Positions 51,235-59,690 of a stretch of DNA of 64,000 nt are shown here, piece after piece. A program made the position numbers and the translations under genes. Below the pieces are notes generated by a model. That model did no database searches. It was given only the letters and a program-made list of their open reading frames with translations, and had not been told where the DNA came from. Each line of letters starts with the position of its first letter. The stretch's first letter is position 1. This DNA comes from Pseudoduganella rivuli (lineage in GTDB: Bacteria > Pseudomonadota > Gammaproteobacteria > Burkholderiales > Burkholderiaceae_D), in NCBI RefSeq assembly GCF_009674485.1, contig NZ_WKJJ01000026.1:1-64000 (forward strand), in the 5' to 3' direction.

Positions 51235-52404
51235 TCACTGCCCCAGTTGCTGCAATTCCCACGTCATGTTGGCAATCGCCAGTGCATTGTATTGTTCGGC
51301 AAAGAAAGGATCGCCAAACAGGGTGCCGGCGATCGCTTTCTGGCGCAGGTACGTCAATACCTGGCCGCGCAGCACGGGATACGTTTCGTCCGGCACGTGG
51401 CTGTATTCATGGCGGATGCCTTGCGCATAGTGGCGGTACACTTCCTCGTCCTGCCCGAGGATCGCCAGGTCCACGCTGAGCATGATTTCCTTCAGCGGAT
51501 GCGCAATCGCCGGCCCCTGGAAGTGGTCGGTCGAGCGGATCAGCGCGGCGACGCCTTCCGCAAAGCCAGGCCCTTTGCCGTCGGCCAGTCCGCTACTGAG
51601 CCACAGGCGGGCGCTGTGTTCCTCGTTCGATAATTCGCCATCGGCAGCGGGGCCGTCGCCATGGGCGTAATGCAGATCGTGGAACCAGAATGCCGCGCGC
51701 ACCATGTCCGTATCGTGCCGGCTGGGACCGACATTGGCGCTCCACGTGCGGACTTCCGCCAGGCCGTGCACCAGGTGATCGAGGTTGTGATAGTGGCGCT
51801 CGGCGCCGCCATACGCGTCATCGCCCGTGATGCGCTGGAACCAGGCATCGGCGCGCGCCCGCGCCTCGTGCGTGGCCTGGCTGTAGTGCCACAGCGCGTC
51901 CCACTCCTTGCGCAGCCAGCTGACGATCCACGCGTGGTAGGCCGGGCCCGGCACGAATTTTTTCATGGTCCAGTTCCACCCCACCGGGCCTTCCAGCGCC
52001 TTGACGAAACTGGAGCTGACGGAACCCAGGTCGCGCGGCGGCATGACGAACACGGTCTTGGCGCCGCCAATCACATCGACGTTGGTTTGCTGGATCAGGT
52101 TTTCATAATCGAAGTCCGCCGTGGTGCGGATGCCGCGGATCAGGTAATCGACACCGTGCCGCTTGGCCACGCGCGCCGTGTAATCGCTTTTCACGATCAT
52201 CACTTGCACGTTGGTCCAGCCGCGCTCGGCGCAGCTGCGCAGCACGATGTCCTTGCGCTGTTCGGCGGAAAACTTGGGCTGCTTGGTCGAATTCTCGGAC
52301 AGGAACACCACCACGTCATCCGCGATGGAACGGGCTTCGCCGATCACCCACATGTGGCCGTTGGTGATCGGGTCCAGGGTGCCCGAAAAGCCGATTTTTT
52401 TCAT
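51235..52404 (-). CDS. CoaD-like adenylyltransferase fused to an HD-domain hydrolase
   Basis: A 389-residue two-domain protein. Residues 1-150 match phosphopantetheine adenylyltransferase: GTLDPITNGH (T/HxGH motif, H17), YLIRGIRTTADFDYENLI (nucleotide-binding loop, about 88-105) and MPPRDLGSVSSSFVKAL. Residues about 180-389 are an HD-type metal-dependent hydrolase: HYHNLDHLVHG (H204, H206, H210), FHDLHYAHGD (H242-D243) and LSVDLAILG. Normal CoaD is about 160 residues and stands alone. The fusion could couple dephospho-CoA (or related cofactor) synthesis with hydrolysis of a nucleotide or phospho-compound; this is inference. Whether a separate CoaD exists elsewhere is unknown. Confidence 0.9.
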   Translation of the reverse strand: MKKIGFSGTLDPITNGHMWVIGEARSIADDVVVFLSENSTKQPKFSAEQRKDIVLRSCAERGWTNVQVMIVKSDYTARVAKRHGVDYLIRGIRTTADFDYENLIQQTNVDVIGGAKTVFVMPPRDLGSVSSSFVKALEGPVGWNWTMKKFVPGPAYHAWIVSWLRKEWDALWHYSQATHEARARADAWFQRITGDDAYGGAERHYHNLDHLVHGLAEVRTWSANVGPSRHDTDMVRAAFWFHDLHYAHGDGPAADGELSNEEHSARLWLSSGLADGKGPGFAEGVAALIRSTDHFQGPAIAHPLKEIMLSVDLAILGQDEEVYRHYAQGIRHEYSHVPDETYPVLRGQVLTYLRQKAIAGTLFGDPFFAEQYNALAIANMTWELQQLGQ

Positions 52405-52517
52405 GCCTGCTCCGCTGACGGTGTCAAAACCGCCATTCTAGCTTGGAGCGGGTTCGACCGGGGACTGCGGCCATGCCAATCCAGCGATATCGCCGGTGCC
52501 CGTGGTGGAGCACGCAC

Positions 52518-52543
52518 GGCGGCTTTGCTGGCGCAAAACCGCC
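52518..52543. repeat. Dispersed palindrome, copy 5
   Basis: Arms GGCGGCTTTGC (52518-52528) and GCAAAACCGCC (52533-52543) upstream of the CoaD-HD gene and just beyond the histidine kinase gene, followed by CTAC as in the other copies. It can also end the kinase transcript. Confidence 0.65.
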
Positions 52544-52551
52544 CTACGGAG

Positions 52552-53916
52552 TTACGCTGTGGGGGATTTGGACAGGTTGACGCCCGCATGCGCTGCGGTT
52601 TGAGGAACCGGGAATTCCACCCGCACCTGCAAACCGCCCAGGCGCGGCGACTGGTCCAGCACCAGCGTGGCGCCGTGGCGTTCCGCGATGGCCTTGATGA
52701 TCGCCAGCCCCAGGCCGCTGCCGCCGGCCGGACTGCCGGGCACGCGGTAAAAGCGGCTGAATACGCGCTCCCGTTCTTCCGCCGGGATGCCGGGGCCGCT
52801 GTCATCCACGCACAGCACCGCCTTGCCCTGATGCTGGCGTACTTCCACATCGACGGTGCCGCCGGACGGCGTGTATTTGATCGCGTTATCGACCAGATTG
52901 CGCAACAGGATCAGCAGCGCATCGCCCTGTCCCGCCACCACGGCGTCATCCGCGTGGTGCAAGCCCAGGTCGATACCGCGCGTTTGCGCAATGCCCGCCA
53001 GGTCGCCCAGCGCGCGGCGCGCCAGGTCGGCCAGGTTGACGTCGTCCATCTTGAGCTCGCTGCTGGCTTCCTGGCGCGCCAGCACCAGCAATTGTTCCAC
53101 CAGCCGCGTGGCCCGCTCGATACCCGCCGTCAGCCGTCCCACCGCCACGGCGCGGGCTTCCGCGTTGTCGGCCCGCTCCAGGCTCAGCACCTGTAATTTC
53201 AGCGCCGCCAGCGGCGTGCGCAATTCATGCGCGGCATCGGCGACAAAATGCTGCTGCGCGTCGAACGCGGTTTTCACGCGGCCAAACAGCAAGTTCAATT
53301 CCTGCACCAGCGGCTGTACTTCGTCCGGCAAGCCGGTTTCCGACACGGGCGACAAATCGTCGGCCTGGCGCGCCGCTACCTGCTTGCGCACGCGCGACAC
53401 CGGCGCCAGCGAACCGCTGACCACCCACCACACCACCAGCATCAACAGCGGCGCCATCATGGCGATCGGCGCCACCGTGCGCAGCGCCAACGCGCCCGCC
53501 ATGCGCTGGCGCACCTTCATGTCCTGGGCGATCTGCACCGTCTGGTTATCGGTCTGGATGGAAAAGACGCGGTAAGTGGCGCCGCGCACGCGCACATTGG
53601 AAAAGCCCAGCACGGCGCGCTGCGGCAATTCCGCGCGCGACAGCGAACGGAACACTTGCACCCCGTCCGGCGTCCACACTTGCACCACCATGTCATCGTT
53701 GTCGGCATCGCCGCCCCGGCCATACTGGTTGGCCATGGGGGCGCCGGAGCGCAGCGACAGCGCCATTTGCTGCATGTGGTAATCGAAGATTTCATCCGCA
53801 TCGCTGCGGGCGCTGCGGTAGGCAATGACGGCTTGCGCCATGGCCGCCAGCACGATGGCCGCCAGTAAAAACCATAACAGGCGGCCGCGCAGCGAATGCG
53901 TTACAGGCAGTTTCAT
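52552..53916 (-). CDS. Sensor histidine kinase (QseC/PmrB-type)
   Basis: A 454-residue membrane kinase. Helix 1 is at about 12-33, the periplasmic sensor about 34-147, helix 2 about 148-170, then a HAMP-like linker. The H-box FVADAAHELRTPLA has the phospho-accepting H230. N, G1 and G2 boxes follow (NLVDNAIKYTP, VDDSGPGIP and GSGLGLAIIKA). It overlaps the response regulator stop by one base (TGATG) and is therefore expressed with it. The stimulus is unknown. The upstream HtrA gene suggests envelope stress. Confidence 0.92.
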   Translation of the reverse strand: MKLPVTHSLRGRLLWFLLAAIVLAAMAQAVIAYRSARSDADEIFDYHMQQMALSLRSGAPMANQYGRGGDADNDDMVVQVWTPDGVQVFRSLSRAELPQRAVLGFSNVRVRGATYRVFSIQTDNQTVQIAQDMKVRQRMAGALALRTVAPIAMMAPLLMLVVWWVVSGSLAPVSRVRKQVAARQADDLSPVSETGLPDEVQPLVQELNLLFGRVKTAFDAQQHFVADAAHELRTPLAALKLQVLSLERADNAEARAVAVGRLTAGIERATRLVEQLLVLARQEASSELKMDDVNLADLARRALGDLAGIAQTRGIDLGLHHADDAVVAGQGDALLILLRNLVDNAIKYTPSGGTVDVEVRQHQGKAVLCVDDSGPGIPAEERERVFSRFYRVPGSPAGGSGLGLAIIKAIAERHGATLVLDQSPRLGGLQVRVEFPVPQTAAHAGVNLSKSPTA

Positions 53917-54575
53917 CAGTTCTTGGGCACCATGTAGCCAAGGCCCCGCACGTTCTGGATCAGGTCGCTGCCCAGTTTCTTGCGCAAACCGTGGATATAC
54001 ACTTCCACCGCATTGCTGTTAACTTCATCCTTCCAGCTGTACAGCTTTTCTTCGAGCTGGGCGCGCGACAGCACGATGCCGGGACGCGCAATCAGCGCTT
54101 CCAGCACGGCCCATTCGCGGGCGGACAGGTTGATGGGCTGGCCATTGGCGATCACTTCGCGCGTTTGTGGATTGACCGACACGCCCTTGTGTTCGAACAC
54201 GGGTTCGGCACGGCCCGCCGACCGGCGCAACAGCGCGCGGATACGGGCCAGCAATTCATCCAGGTCGTACGGTTTTAATACGTAATCGTCGGCGCCCGCA
54301 TCCAGGCCCGCGATGCGCTGGTCCACCGCATCGCGCGCCGTTGCTATCAGCACCGGCGTCAACTCCTTGCGCAGCCGCATCGAGCGCAGCACTTCCAGGC
54401 CGTCCTTGCGGGGCAAACCCAGGTCCAGCAAGACCAGGTCATAGGTTTGCGTTTGCAGCGCCGTATCCGCCATGTCGCCATCCTTGACCCAGTCGACCGC
54501 GTAGTGCTCGGCCCGTAACAGGTCGAGCACCACTTCGCCGATCATCGTGTCATCTTCCACCAGCAATAGACGCAT
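53916..54575 (-). CDS. OmpR-family response regulator (QseB-like)
   Basis: A 219-residue regulator. The receiver has the acidic pocket (EDD at 7-9), phospho-acceptor D51 in LLDLGLP and the conserved lysine at YVLKPYDLDELLARIRALLRR. The winged-helix C-terminus contains SAREWAVLEALIARPG and the typical end VEVYIHGLRKKLG. It is the cognate partner of the adjacent histidine kinase and starts 13 bases after the htrA-like gene. Targets are unknown. Confidence 0.94.
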   Translation of the reverse strand: MRLLLVEDDTMIGEVVLDLLRAEHYAVDWVKDGDMADTALQTQTYDLVLLDLGLPRKDGLEVLRSMRLRKELTPVLIATARDAVDQRIAGLDAGADDYVLKPYDLDELLARIRALLRRSAGRAEPVFEHKGVSVNPQTREVIANGQPINLSAREWAVLEALIARPGIVLSRAQLEEKLYSWKDEVNSNAVEVYIHGLRKKLGSDLIQNVRGLGYMVPKN

Positions 54576-54588
54576 GGTTTTTCCTTAA

Positions 54589-56088
54589 TTAGCCAATTCG
54601 CACCGGAATGAAGATTTTGTCATCCCCGCGCTGGATCAGCAAGGCGACCGACTTTTCCGATTTCGCCATCAAGTCGCGCACCTGCTCCAGCGAGTTGACG
54701 GGACGGCCATTGACGGACAACAGCACGTCACCCGGTTCGACCCCGGCAAAGGCCGCGGCGCCGGAGGCCTGTTCCACCAGCAAACCGGACTGGATGCCGG
54801 ACTGGCGTTTTTCCACCGGATCCAGCGGACGCAGCGCCAGGCCCAGTTTCACCTTGCCGGCCGCGCCGTCGCCGGCGCGCGCCACATCGGCCACTTTATC
54901 AGCCGCGTTGCCCAGTTTGCCGTTCAGTTCGACCGATTTACCCTGGCGCCACACTTCCAGGCTAACCTTGTCGCCCGGCATCGCCAGGCCGACGATGGCC
55001 GGCAAGTCGGCCGAGGCAACGATCTTCTGGCCATTGACCTTGCGGATCACGTCGCCGGCTTTCAAGCCCAGCTTGTCGGCGGGGCCGCCTGGTTCCACGT
55101 TCGCCACCAGCGCGCCTTCCGGCGTGGCCAGGTTGAACGAGTCGGCAAAGCTCTGGTTGATTTCCTGCACCGACACGCCCAGCTTCGCATGCGCGACCTT
55201 GCCGGTCGAGACGATCTGGTCCTTGATCTTGGTGGCCACGTCGATCGGGATCGCGAACGACAAGCCCTGGTAGCCGCCCGTCTGGCTGTAAATCTGCGAA
55301 TTAATGCCGATCACTTCACCGCGCGTGTTGAACAGCGGACCACCCGAATTGCCCGGGTTGACGGCCACGTCGGTCTGGATGAATGGCACATAGCTGTCGT
55401 CCGGCAGCGAACGGCCTTTGGCGCTGACCACGCCGGCCGTGACCGAGCTTTCCAGGCCATAAGGCGAGCCGATCGCCAGCACCCACTCGCCCACTTTCAG
55501 GTCCGAGGTGCGGCCCAGCGGCACCACCGGCAGGTTTTTCGCATCGATCTTCAGCACGGCCACGTCGGTTTTCGGATCCGAACCGAGCACCTTGGCGCGG
55601 TATTCGCGGCGGTCGGTCAGCTTGACCGTCACTTCGCTGGCATCGCGCACCACGTGGGCATTGGTCAGGATCACGCCGTCGGCGCTGATGATGAAGCCGG
55701 AACCGACACCGTGCGTCGGCATCGGGCGGTCTGCGCGCGGCTGGCCCTGCTGGAAGCGGCGGAAGAATTCATAGAAGGGATCGTCGCCGAACGGGTCGCG
55801 GCCACGCTGGTCGAAGCCGGAGGTTTTCGTGGTGCCGGTGACGCTGATGTTGACCACGGCCGGCCCGTTGCGTTCAGCGATCACGCTGAAGTCGGGCATG
55901 GAAATCATGGGGGCAGCGACCGGAACGCCGGCCGGCACATTGGCGGCCGGCGCGGCTGCCGGGGCGGCGGTCACCGCGGCGGCATGGTTTTGCTGAACGA
56001 CGACGGCCCCGCCTGCGCCCAAGGCACCGAGCACGGCCAGGGCCAGAACACCACGCTTGATCGTTTTGGAAACAGGTTGGTTTTGCAT
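54589..56088 (-). CDS. DegP/HtrA-type periplasmic serine protease
   Basis: A 499-residue Do-family protease with a membrane anchor or signal (RGVLALAVLGALGAGGAVVV, residues 12-31). Trypsin-like triad: H145 (ILTNAHVV), D175 (DPKTDVAVL) and S248 (NPGNSGGPLFN). Two PDZ domains follow (about 290-385 and 405-495, with LGLKAGDVIRKVNG and GVEPGDVLLSVNG). It degrades or refolds misfolded envelope proteins. Same strand and 13 bases before the response regulator, so the three genes likely form one transcript, linking a protease to its possible sensor system. Confidence 0.93.
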   Translation of the reverse strand: MQNQPVSKTIKRGVLALAVLGALGAGGAVVVQQNHAAAVTAAPAAAPAANVPAGVPVAAPMISMPDFSVIAERNGPAVVNISVTGTTKTSGFDQRGRDPFGDDPFYEFFRRFQQGQPRADRPMPTHGVGSGFIISADGVILTNAHVVRDASEVTVKLTDRREYRAKVLGSDPKTDVAVLKIDAKNLPVVPLGRTSDLKVGEWVLAIGSPYGLESSVTAGVVSAKGRSLPDDSYVPFIQTDVAVNPGNSGGPLFNTRGEVIGINSQIYSQTGGYQGLSFAIPIDVATKIKDQIVSTGKVAHAKLGVSVQEINQSFADSFNLATPEGALVANVEPGGPADKLGLKAGDVIRKVNGQKIVASADLPAIVGLAMPGDKVSLEVWRQGKSVELNGKLGNAADKVADVARAGDGAAGKVKLGLALRPLDPVEKRQSGIQSGLLVEQASGAAAFAGVEPGDVLLSVNGRPVNSLEQVRDLMAKSEKSVALLIQRGDDKIFIPVRIG

Positions 56089-56224
56089 TGCTGCTCTCCT
56101 GGATAAAAGGATTTTTCGATGTACCCAATATGAGGCAACAGACTTAGACGCCGCTTAACTTTGCTGATTTGTGGCGTTCTGCCTGCATGCCGTTTGCGAT
56201 GCAGGATTGACAACCCAAAACAAA

Positions 56225-56242
56225 GGCCGGCGAAAGCCGGCC
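56225..56242 (-). terminator. Terminator of hsp20
   Basis: Arms GGCCGGC and GCCGGCC close a GAAA (TTTC on minus) tetraloop and are followed on the minus strand by TTTGTTTTG. It lies about 54 bases past the hsp20 stop. Confidence 0.75.
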
Positions 56243-56257
56243 ATGTTGCAATGCTTG

Positions 56258-56283
56258 CACCGCGCAGCGCACGCTGCGCGGTG
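56258..56283. terminator. Second strong hairpin past hsp20
   Basis: Perfect 12-base arms CACCGCGCAGCG and CGCTGCGCGGTG with a 2-base loop, 13 bases past the hsp20 stop codon. It lacks a T-run. It may stabilise the transcript end together with the neighbouring terminator. Confidence 0.5.
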
Positions 56284-56295
56284 TGTCAGGCCGGC

Positions 56296-56760
56296 TTAGG
56301 CAGCCTGGCGCTGTTCGATGGTGGCGACGTTGGTCGCTTCCACGCCATCGATCGCGATCTTGCGCGGTTTCAGGGCTTCCGGCACTTCACGCACCAGTTC
56401 GATGGTCAGCATGCCGTTGTCAAACGAGGCGCCCGTGACTTTCACGTGGTTGGCCAGCTGGAAGCGCTGCTCGAAATCGCGGGCGGCAATGCCGCGGTGC
56501 AGGTACGTACGTTCCACGCCGTCGCGCTGTTTGCGGCCCACCACCAGCAGGGTGTCGCGCTCGGAAGTGATGTCGATTTCCGAACGGCTGAAGCCGGCCA
56601 GCGCCATCACGATGCGGTACTGGTCTTCCGACACCAGTTCGATGTTGTATGGAGGGTAGCTCGGCTGCGAATCGCCGCGCTGGGCGTCGTTCAGCATTTG
56701 TGCCAGGCGGTCGAAGCCGATAGCGGAACGATACAGAGGAGTCAGGTCAAAAGTACGCAT
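56296..56760 (-). CDS. Small heat-shock protein (Hsp20/IbpA type)
   Basis: A 154-residue alpha-crystallin-type chaperone. The N-terminal MRTFDLTPLYRSAIGFDRLAQML is typical of IbpA-like proteins (shown shortened as TFDLTPLYRSAIGFDRL). The crystallin core (about 40-125) contains YNIELVSEDQYRIVMALAGF, LLVVGRK and the end motif LTIELVREVPE. The C-terminal PRKIAID ending carries an I-x-I-like site for oligomer contact. A sigma-32-type promoter lies 67 bases upstream, so heat induction is expected. Confidence 0.95.
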   Translation of the reverse strand: MRTFDLTPLYRSAIGFDRLAQMLNDAQRGDSQPSYPPYNIELVSEDQYRIVMALAGFSRSEIDITSERDTLLVVGRKQRDGVERTYLHRGIAARDFEQRFQLANHVKVTGASFDNGMLTIELVREVPEALKPRKIAIDGVEATNVATIEQRQAA

Positions 56761-56826
56761 GATTATATCCTTTTAAAGTTAAGCGATAAGGTCCGCCGGT
56801 CCCCTGCTGGGCAACCGGTGAATCCG

Positions 56827-56855
56827 ATATACGGCTGCCCAAACACACTTTCAAG
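56827..56855 (-). promoter_or_regulatory. Sigma-32-type heat-shock promoter of hsp20
   Basis: On the minus strand, CTTGAAA (-35, 56849-56855) is followed after 14 bases by CCGTATAT (-10, 56827-56834). The heat-shock sigma consensus is CTTGAAA with CCCCATNT at 11-16 bases, so the match is strong at -35 and partial at -10. The leader would be about 60 bases. Confidence 0.7.
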
Positions 56856-56962
56856 AGCTTTTTTTCCAAATTTTCTTCGGTTGTTTTCTCTACACTTCGA
56901 AACATTAGAAAATTTCCTGCGTGCTACACTGAACCTCTTTAAATCCCTTGTTTCGCCCTTAA

Positions 56963-58867
56963 ATGACGCCTTTCCGCCCTGCCGTACGCAGCCTCGTGCT
57001 GGCCGTGCTGGCCGCCACTTCCTTCACTTCGCGCGCCGCCGAATCCATCCCCGCGCCGGTGGACCAGCCCTACCCGGGCGCCATCGTGCTGAATGTCGAC
57101 GCGTCGAACACGTCGCAGCAAATCTTCCGCATCAAGGAAAGCATTCCCGCCAAACCCGGCAAGCTGACGTTGCTGTACCCGCAATGGGTGCCGGCCAACC
57201 ATGGCCCCAGCGGTCCGCTGAACCAGTTCGCCGGCTTGAAGCTGAGCGCCAACGGCAAGCCGCTGGCGTGGACGCGCGACCCGATCAACGTGCATGCCTT
57301 CCATATCGACGTGCCGCGCGATGCGAAGACGGTGGAAGCGGAATACCAGTACCTGTCGCCGACGGAACCCAGCCAGGGCCGCACCACCATCACCAGTGAC
57401 ATCCTCGGCGTGCAGTGGCACTCGATGGCGCTGTACCCGGCCGGCTACACGACGCGCCGCATCCAGGTACAGGCCAACCTGACGTTGCCGGAAGGCTGGG
57501 ACTACGCGACCGCGCTGGAGACGTCCGAGCGCAAGGGCGACACCGTGCAGTTCAAACCGCTGGACCTGGAAACCCTGGTCGACTCGCCGCTGTTCGCGGG
57601 CCGCTACCACAAGCGCTACGACCTCGATCCGGGCGCCAAACTGCCAGTGCACCTGAACGTGTTTGCCGATACGGCGGAAGCGGTGGAAGCGAAACCGGAA
57701 CAGATCGAACTGCACCGTGCGCTGATCCAGCAAGCTTATAAACTGTTCAACTCGCAGCATTACGCGCATTACGATTTCCTGCTGGCGCTGTCGGAAGAAT
57801 TCGGCGGCATCGGCCGCGAACACCACCAGTCCAGCGAAAACGGCGTCAAGCTCGATTACTTCACGGACTGGAGCAAGGCGGAATCCGTGCGCGGCTTGCT
57901 GCCCCATGAATTTACCCATTCATGGAACGGCAAATTCCGCCGTCCCGCGGGCCAGAATGTCCCGAACTTCAATACGCCGCTGCAAAACAGCCTGCTGTGG
58001 GTGTACGAGGGCCAGACCCAGTACTGGGGCCATGTGCTGTCGGCCCGTTCCGGCCTGATCCGCCTGGAAAACGTGCGCGACATCCTGGCCGCCACGGCCG
58101 CCCGCTACGACGCCATGCGCGGCCGTTCGTGGCGCCCGGTGCAGGACACCACGTACGACCCCATCATCAATGGCCGCCGTCCGCTGGGCTGGTCCAGCTG
58201 GCAGCGCAGCGAAGACTATTACAACGAAGGCGCCCTGATCTGGCTCGATGCCGACACCATGATCCGCGAACTGTCGGGTGACACGAAATCGCTGGACAAC
58301 TTCGCCCGCAATTTCTTCGGCATTGAAAACGGCAGCTATACGGCCAACCACTACACGTTCGACGACGTGGTGAAAGCCTTGAATGCGATCCAGCCTTATG
58401 ACTGGGCCACGTTCCTGCGCACCCGCGTGGAAACCGTGGGTCCGGCGCCGCTGGACGGCCTGGCGCGCGCCGGCTGGAAGCTGGTGTACACGGACACGCC
58501 GACGCCCTACCTGAAAGGCGTGGAAGAACGCAACAAGTCGGCCGACTTCCAGTATTCGCTGGGCTTCTCCGTCAGCAGCGAAGGCAGGATCGAAGCGCTG
58601 CAATGGGAGGGACTGGGGTTCCAGGCCGGACTGGGCGGCAGCACCACGCTGTTGGCCGTCAATGGCACCGCATACAAGGCGGACGTGTTGCGCGCCGCCG
58701 TCACGGCCGCGAAAACGTCCGGCAAGCCGATCGAACTGCTGGTCAAAAAAGGCAGCAAGTACCGCACCATCCTGCTGGACTACCATGGCGGCTTGAAGTA
58801 TCCGCGCCTGGAGCGCATTGCCGATACGCCGGACCGCTTGCAGGCGATCCTGTCGCCGCTGAAATAA
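56963..58867 (+). CDS. M61-family metallopeptidase with PDZ domain
   Basis: A 634-residue secreted peptidase related to M61 glycyl aminopeptidase. Signal peptide about residues 1-25, N-terminal beta domain to about 240. The zinc site is HEFTH at 315-319 (in LLPHEFTHSWNGKF) and E349 in LLWVYEGQTQYWG. The C-terminal third carries a PDZ domain (GFSVSSEGRIEALQWEGLGFQAGLGG, shortened). The ATG at 56963 directly begins the signal peptide. It is divergent from hsp20. Likely acts on peptides in the periplasm. Confidence 0.9.
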   Translation: MTPFRPAVRSLVLAVLAATSFTSRAAESIPAPVDQPYPGAIVLNVDASNTSQQIFRIKESIPAKPGKLTLLYPQWVPANHGPSGPLNQFAGLKLSANGKPLAWTRDPINVHAFHIDVPRDAKTVEAEYQYLSPTEPSQGRTTITSDILGVQWHSMALYPAGYTTRRIQVQANLTLPEGWDYATALETSERKGDTVQFKPLDLETLVDSPLFAGRYHKRYDLDPGAKLPVHLNVFADTAEAVEAKPEQIELHRALIQQAYKLFNSQHYAHYDFLLALSEEFGGIGREHHQSSENGVKLDYFTDWSKAESVRGLLPHEFTHSWNGKFRRPAGQNVPNFNTPLQNSLLWVYEGQTQYWGHVLSARSGLIRLENVRDILAATAARYDAMRGRSWRPVQDTTYDPIINGRRPLGWSSWQRSEDYYNEGALIWLDADTMIRELSGDTKSLDNFARNFFGIENGSYTANHYTFDDVVKALNAIQPYDWATFLRTRVETVGPAPLDGLARAGWKLVYTDTPTPYLKGVEERNKSADFQYSLGFSVSSEGRIEALQWEGLGFQAGLGGSTTLLAVNGTAYKADVLRAAVTAAKTSGKPIELLVKKGSKYRTILLDYHGGLKYPRLERIADTPDRLQAILSPLK

Positions 58868-58877
58868 GGCGGATCAG

Positions 58878-58901
58878 GGCGGCGGCCGCAGGGCCGCTGC
58901 C
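58878..58901. terminator. Hairpin after the M61 peptidase
   Basis: GGCGGCGGCC and GGCCGCTGCC (one G-T pair) flank a GCAG loop between two convergent genes. The T-run is short. Confidence 0.3.
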
Positions 58902-58907
58902 GGACCT

Positions 58908-59666
58908 TTACTCAAGGTAACGCCGGCTCCACGCGGCAATCACATCGGCCACATACGCGGTGTCTTCGCGCCGCGTCAGCAAGTGGTCGGCATCGTCCAG
59001 CGAGACAAAGCTTTTCGGATGTTTCGCCGGCACAAAAATCTCCATCGCATGACTGAGCGGCACCGTGTCGTCGCCGGGCGCATGCATGACCAGCAGCGCC
59101 TTGCGCAAGCCGGCGATCTTGTCGCGCAGGCTGTGCGCGCCGACGTCGTCAACGAATTGCTGGCGGATGCGGAAGGGCCGCCCGGCCAGCTGCACATGGG
59201 CTTCCCCTTCTTCGGCAATGCGCTCCAGGTGTTCGCTGAACGTACTGGTGGCAAAAGCCGGACTACCGGGCGACGCGATCGTCACCACGGCTTTCGCTTC
59301 CGGTAAATGTTCCGCCGCCGCCAGCATGGCGGTGCCGCCCAGGCTGTGGCCGATCAACAGTCGCGGCGCCACGAAGTGCGTGCGCAGGTAGTCGGCCGCC
59401 GTCAGCAGGTCATCGACATTGGTGGAAAAATTCGTGTCGGCGAAATCGCCGCCGCTGGCGCCGATGCCCGTGAAATCAAAGCGCAGCACGGCAATGCCGT
59501 GTTCCGTCAATTCCTGCGCTATGCGCCGCGCCGCCAGCACATCCTTGCCGCACGTGAAGCAGTGCGCATACAGCGCATAGGCGCGGGGTTCGCCGTCCGG
59601 CGAGTCGAGGCGCGCCGCCAGCTGGTGGCCGTGGCTGCCGGGAAAATCATGTCGTTGGGTACGCAT
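58908..59666 (-). CDS. Alpha/beta hydrolase (OsmC-associated type)
   Basis: A 252-residue hydrolase. The nucleophile elbow is LLIGHSLGGTAM, the acid HAPGDDTVPL and the base DDADHLL. The early motifs ARLDSPDGEPRAYALYAHCFTC (shown shortened) and VLRFDFTGIGASGG match the hydrolases that are fused or adjacent to OsmC proteins. No OsmC domain is present here. Probably an esterase or peroxide-related hydrolase. Confidence 0.85.
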   Translation of the reverse strand: MRTQRHDFPGSHGHQLAARLDSPDGEPRAYALYAHCFTCGKDVLAARRIAQELTEHGIAVLRFDFTGIGASGGDFADTNFSTNVDDLLTAADYLRTHFVAPRLLIGHSLGGTAMLAAAEHLPEAKAVVTIASPGSPAFATSTFSEHLERIAEEGEAHVQLAGRPFRIRQQFVDDVGAHSLRDKIAGLRKALLVMHAPGDDTVPLSHAMEIFVPAKHPKSFVSLDDADHLLTRREDTAYVADVIAAWSRRYLE

Positions 59667-59690
59667 GTCGCGCAGTTTACCAGAGGGCTG

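Noticed and set aside
56761..56826. ROSE or fourU RNA thermometer in the hsp20 leader
   Set aside because: No sufficiently stable pairing with the AAGGA ribosome site could be drawn by hand.
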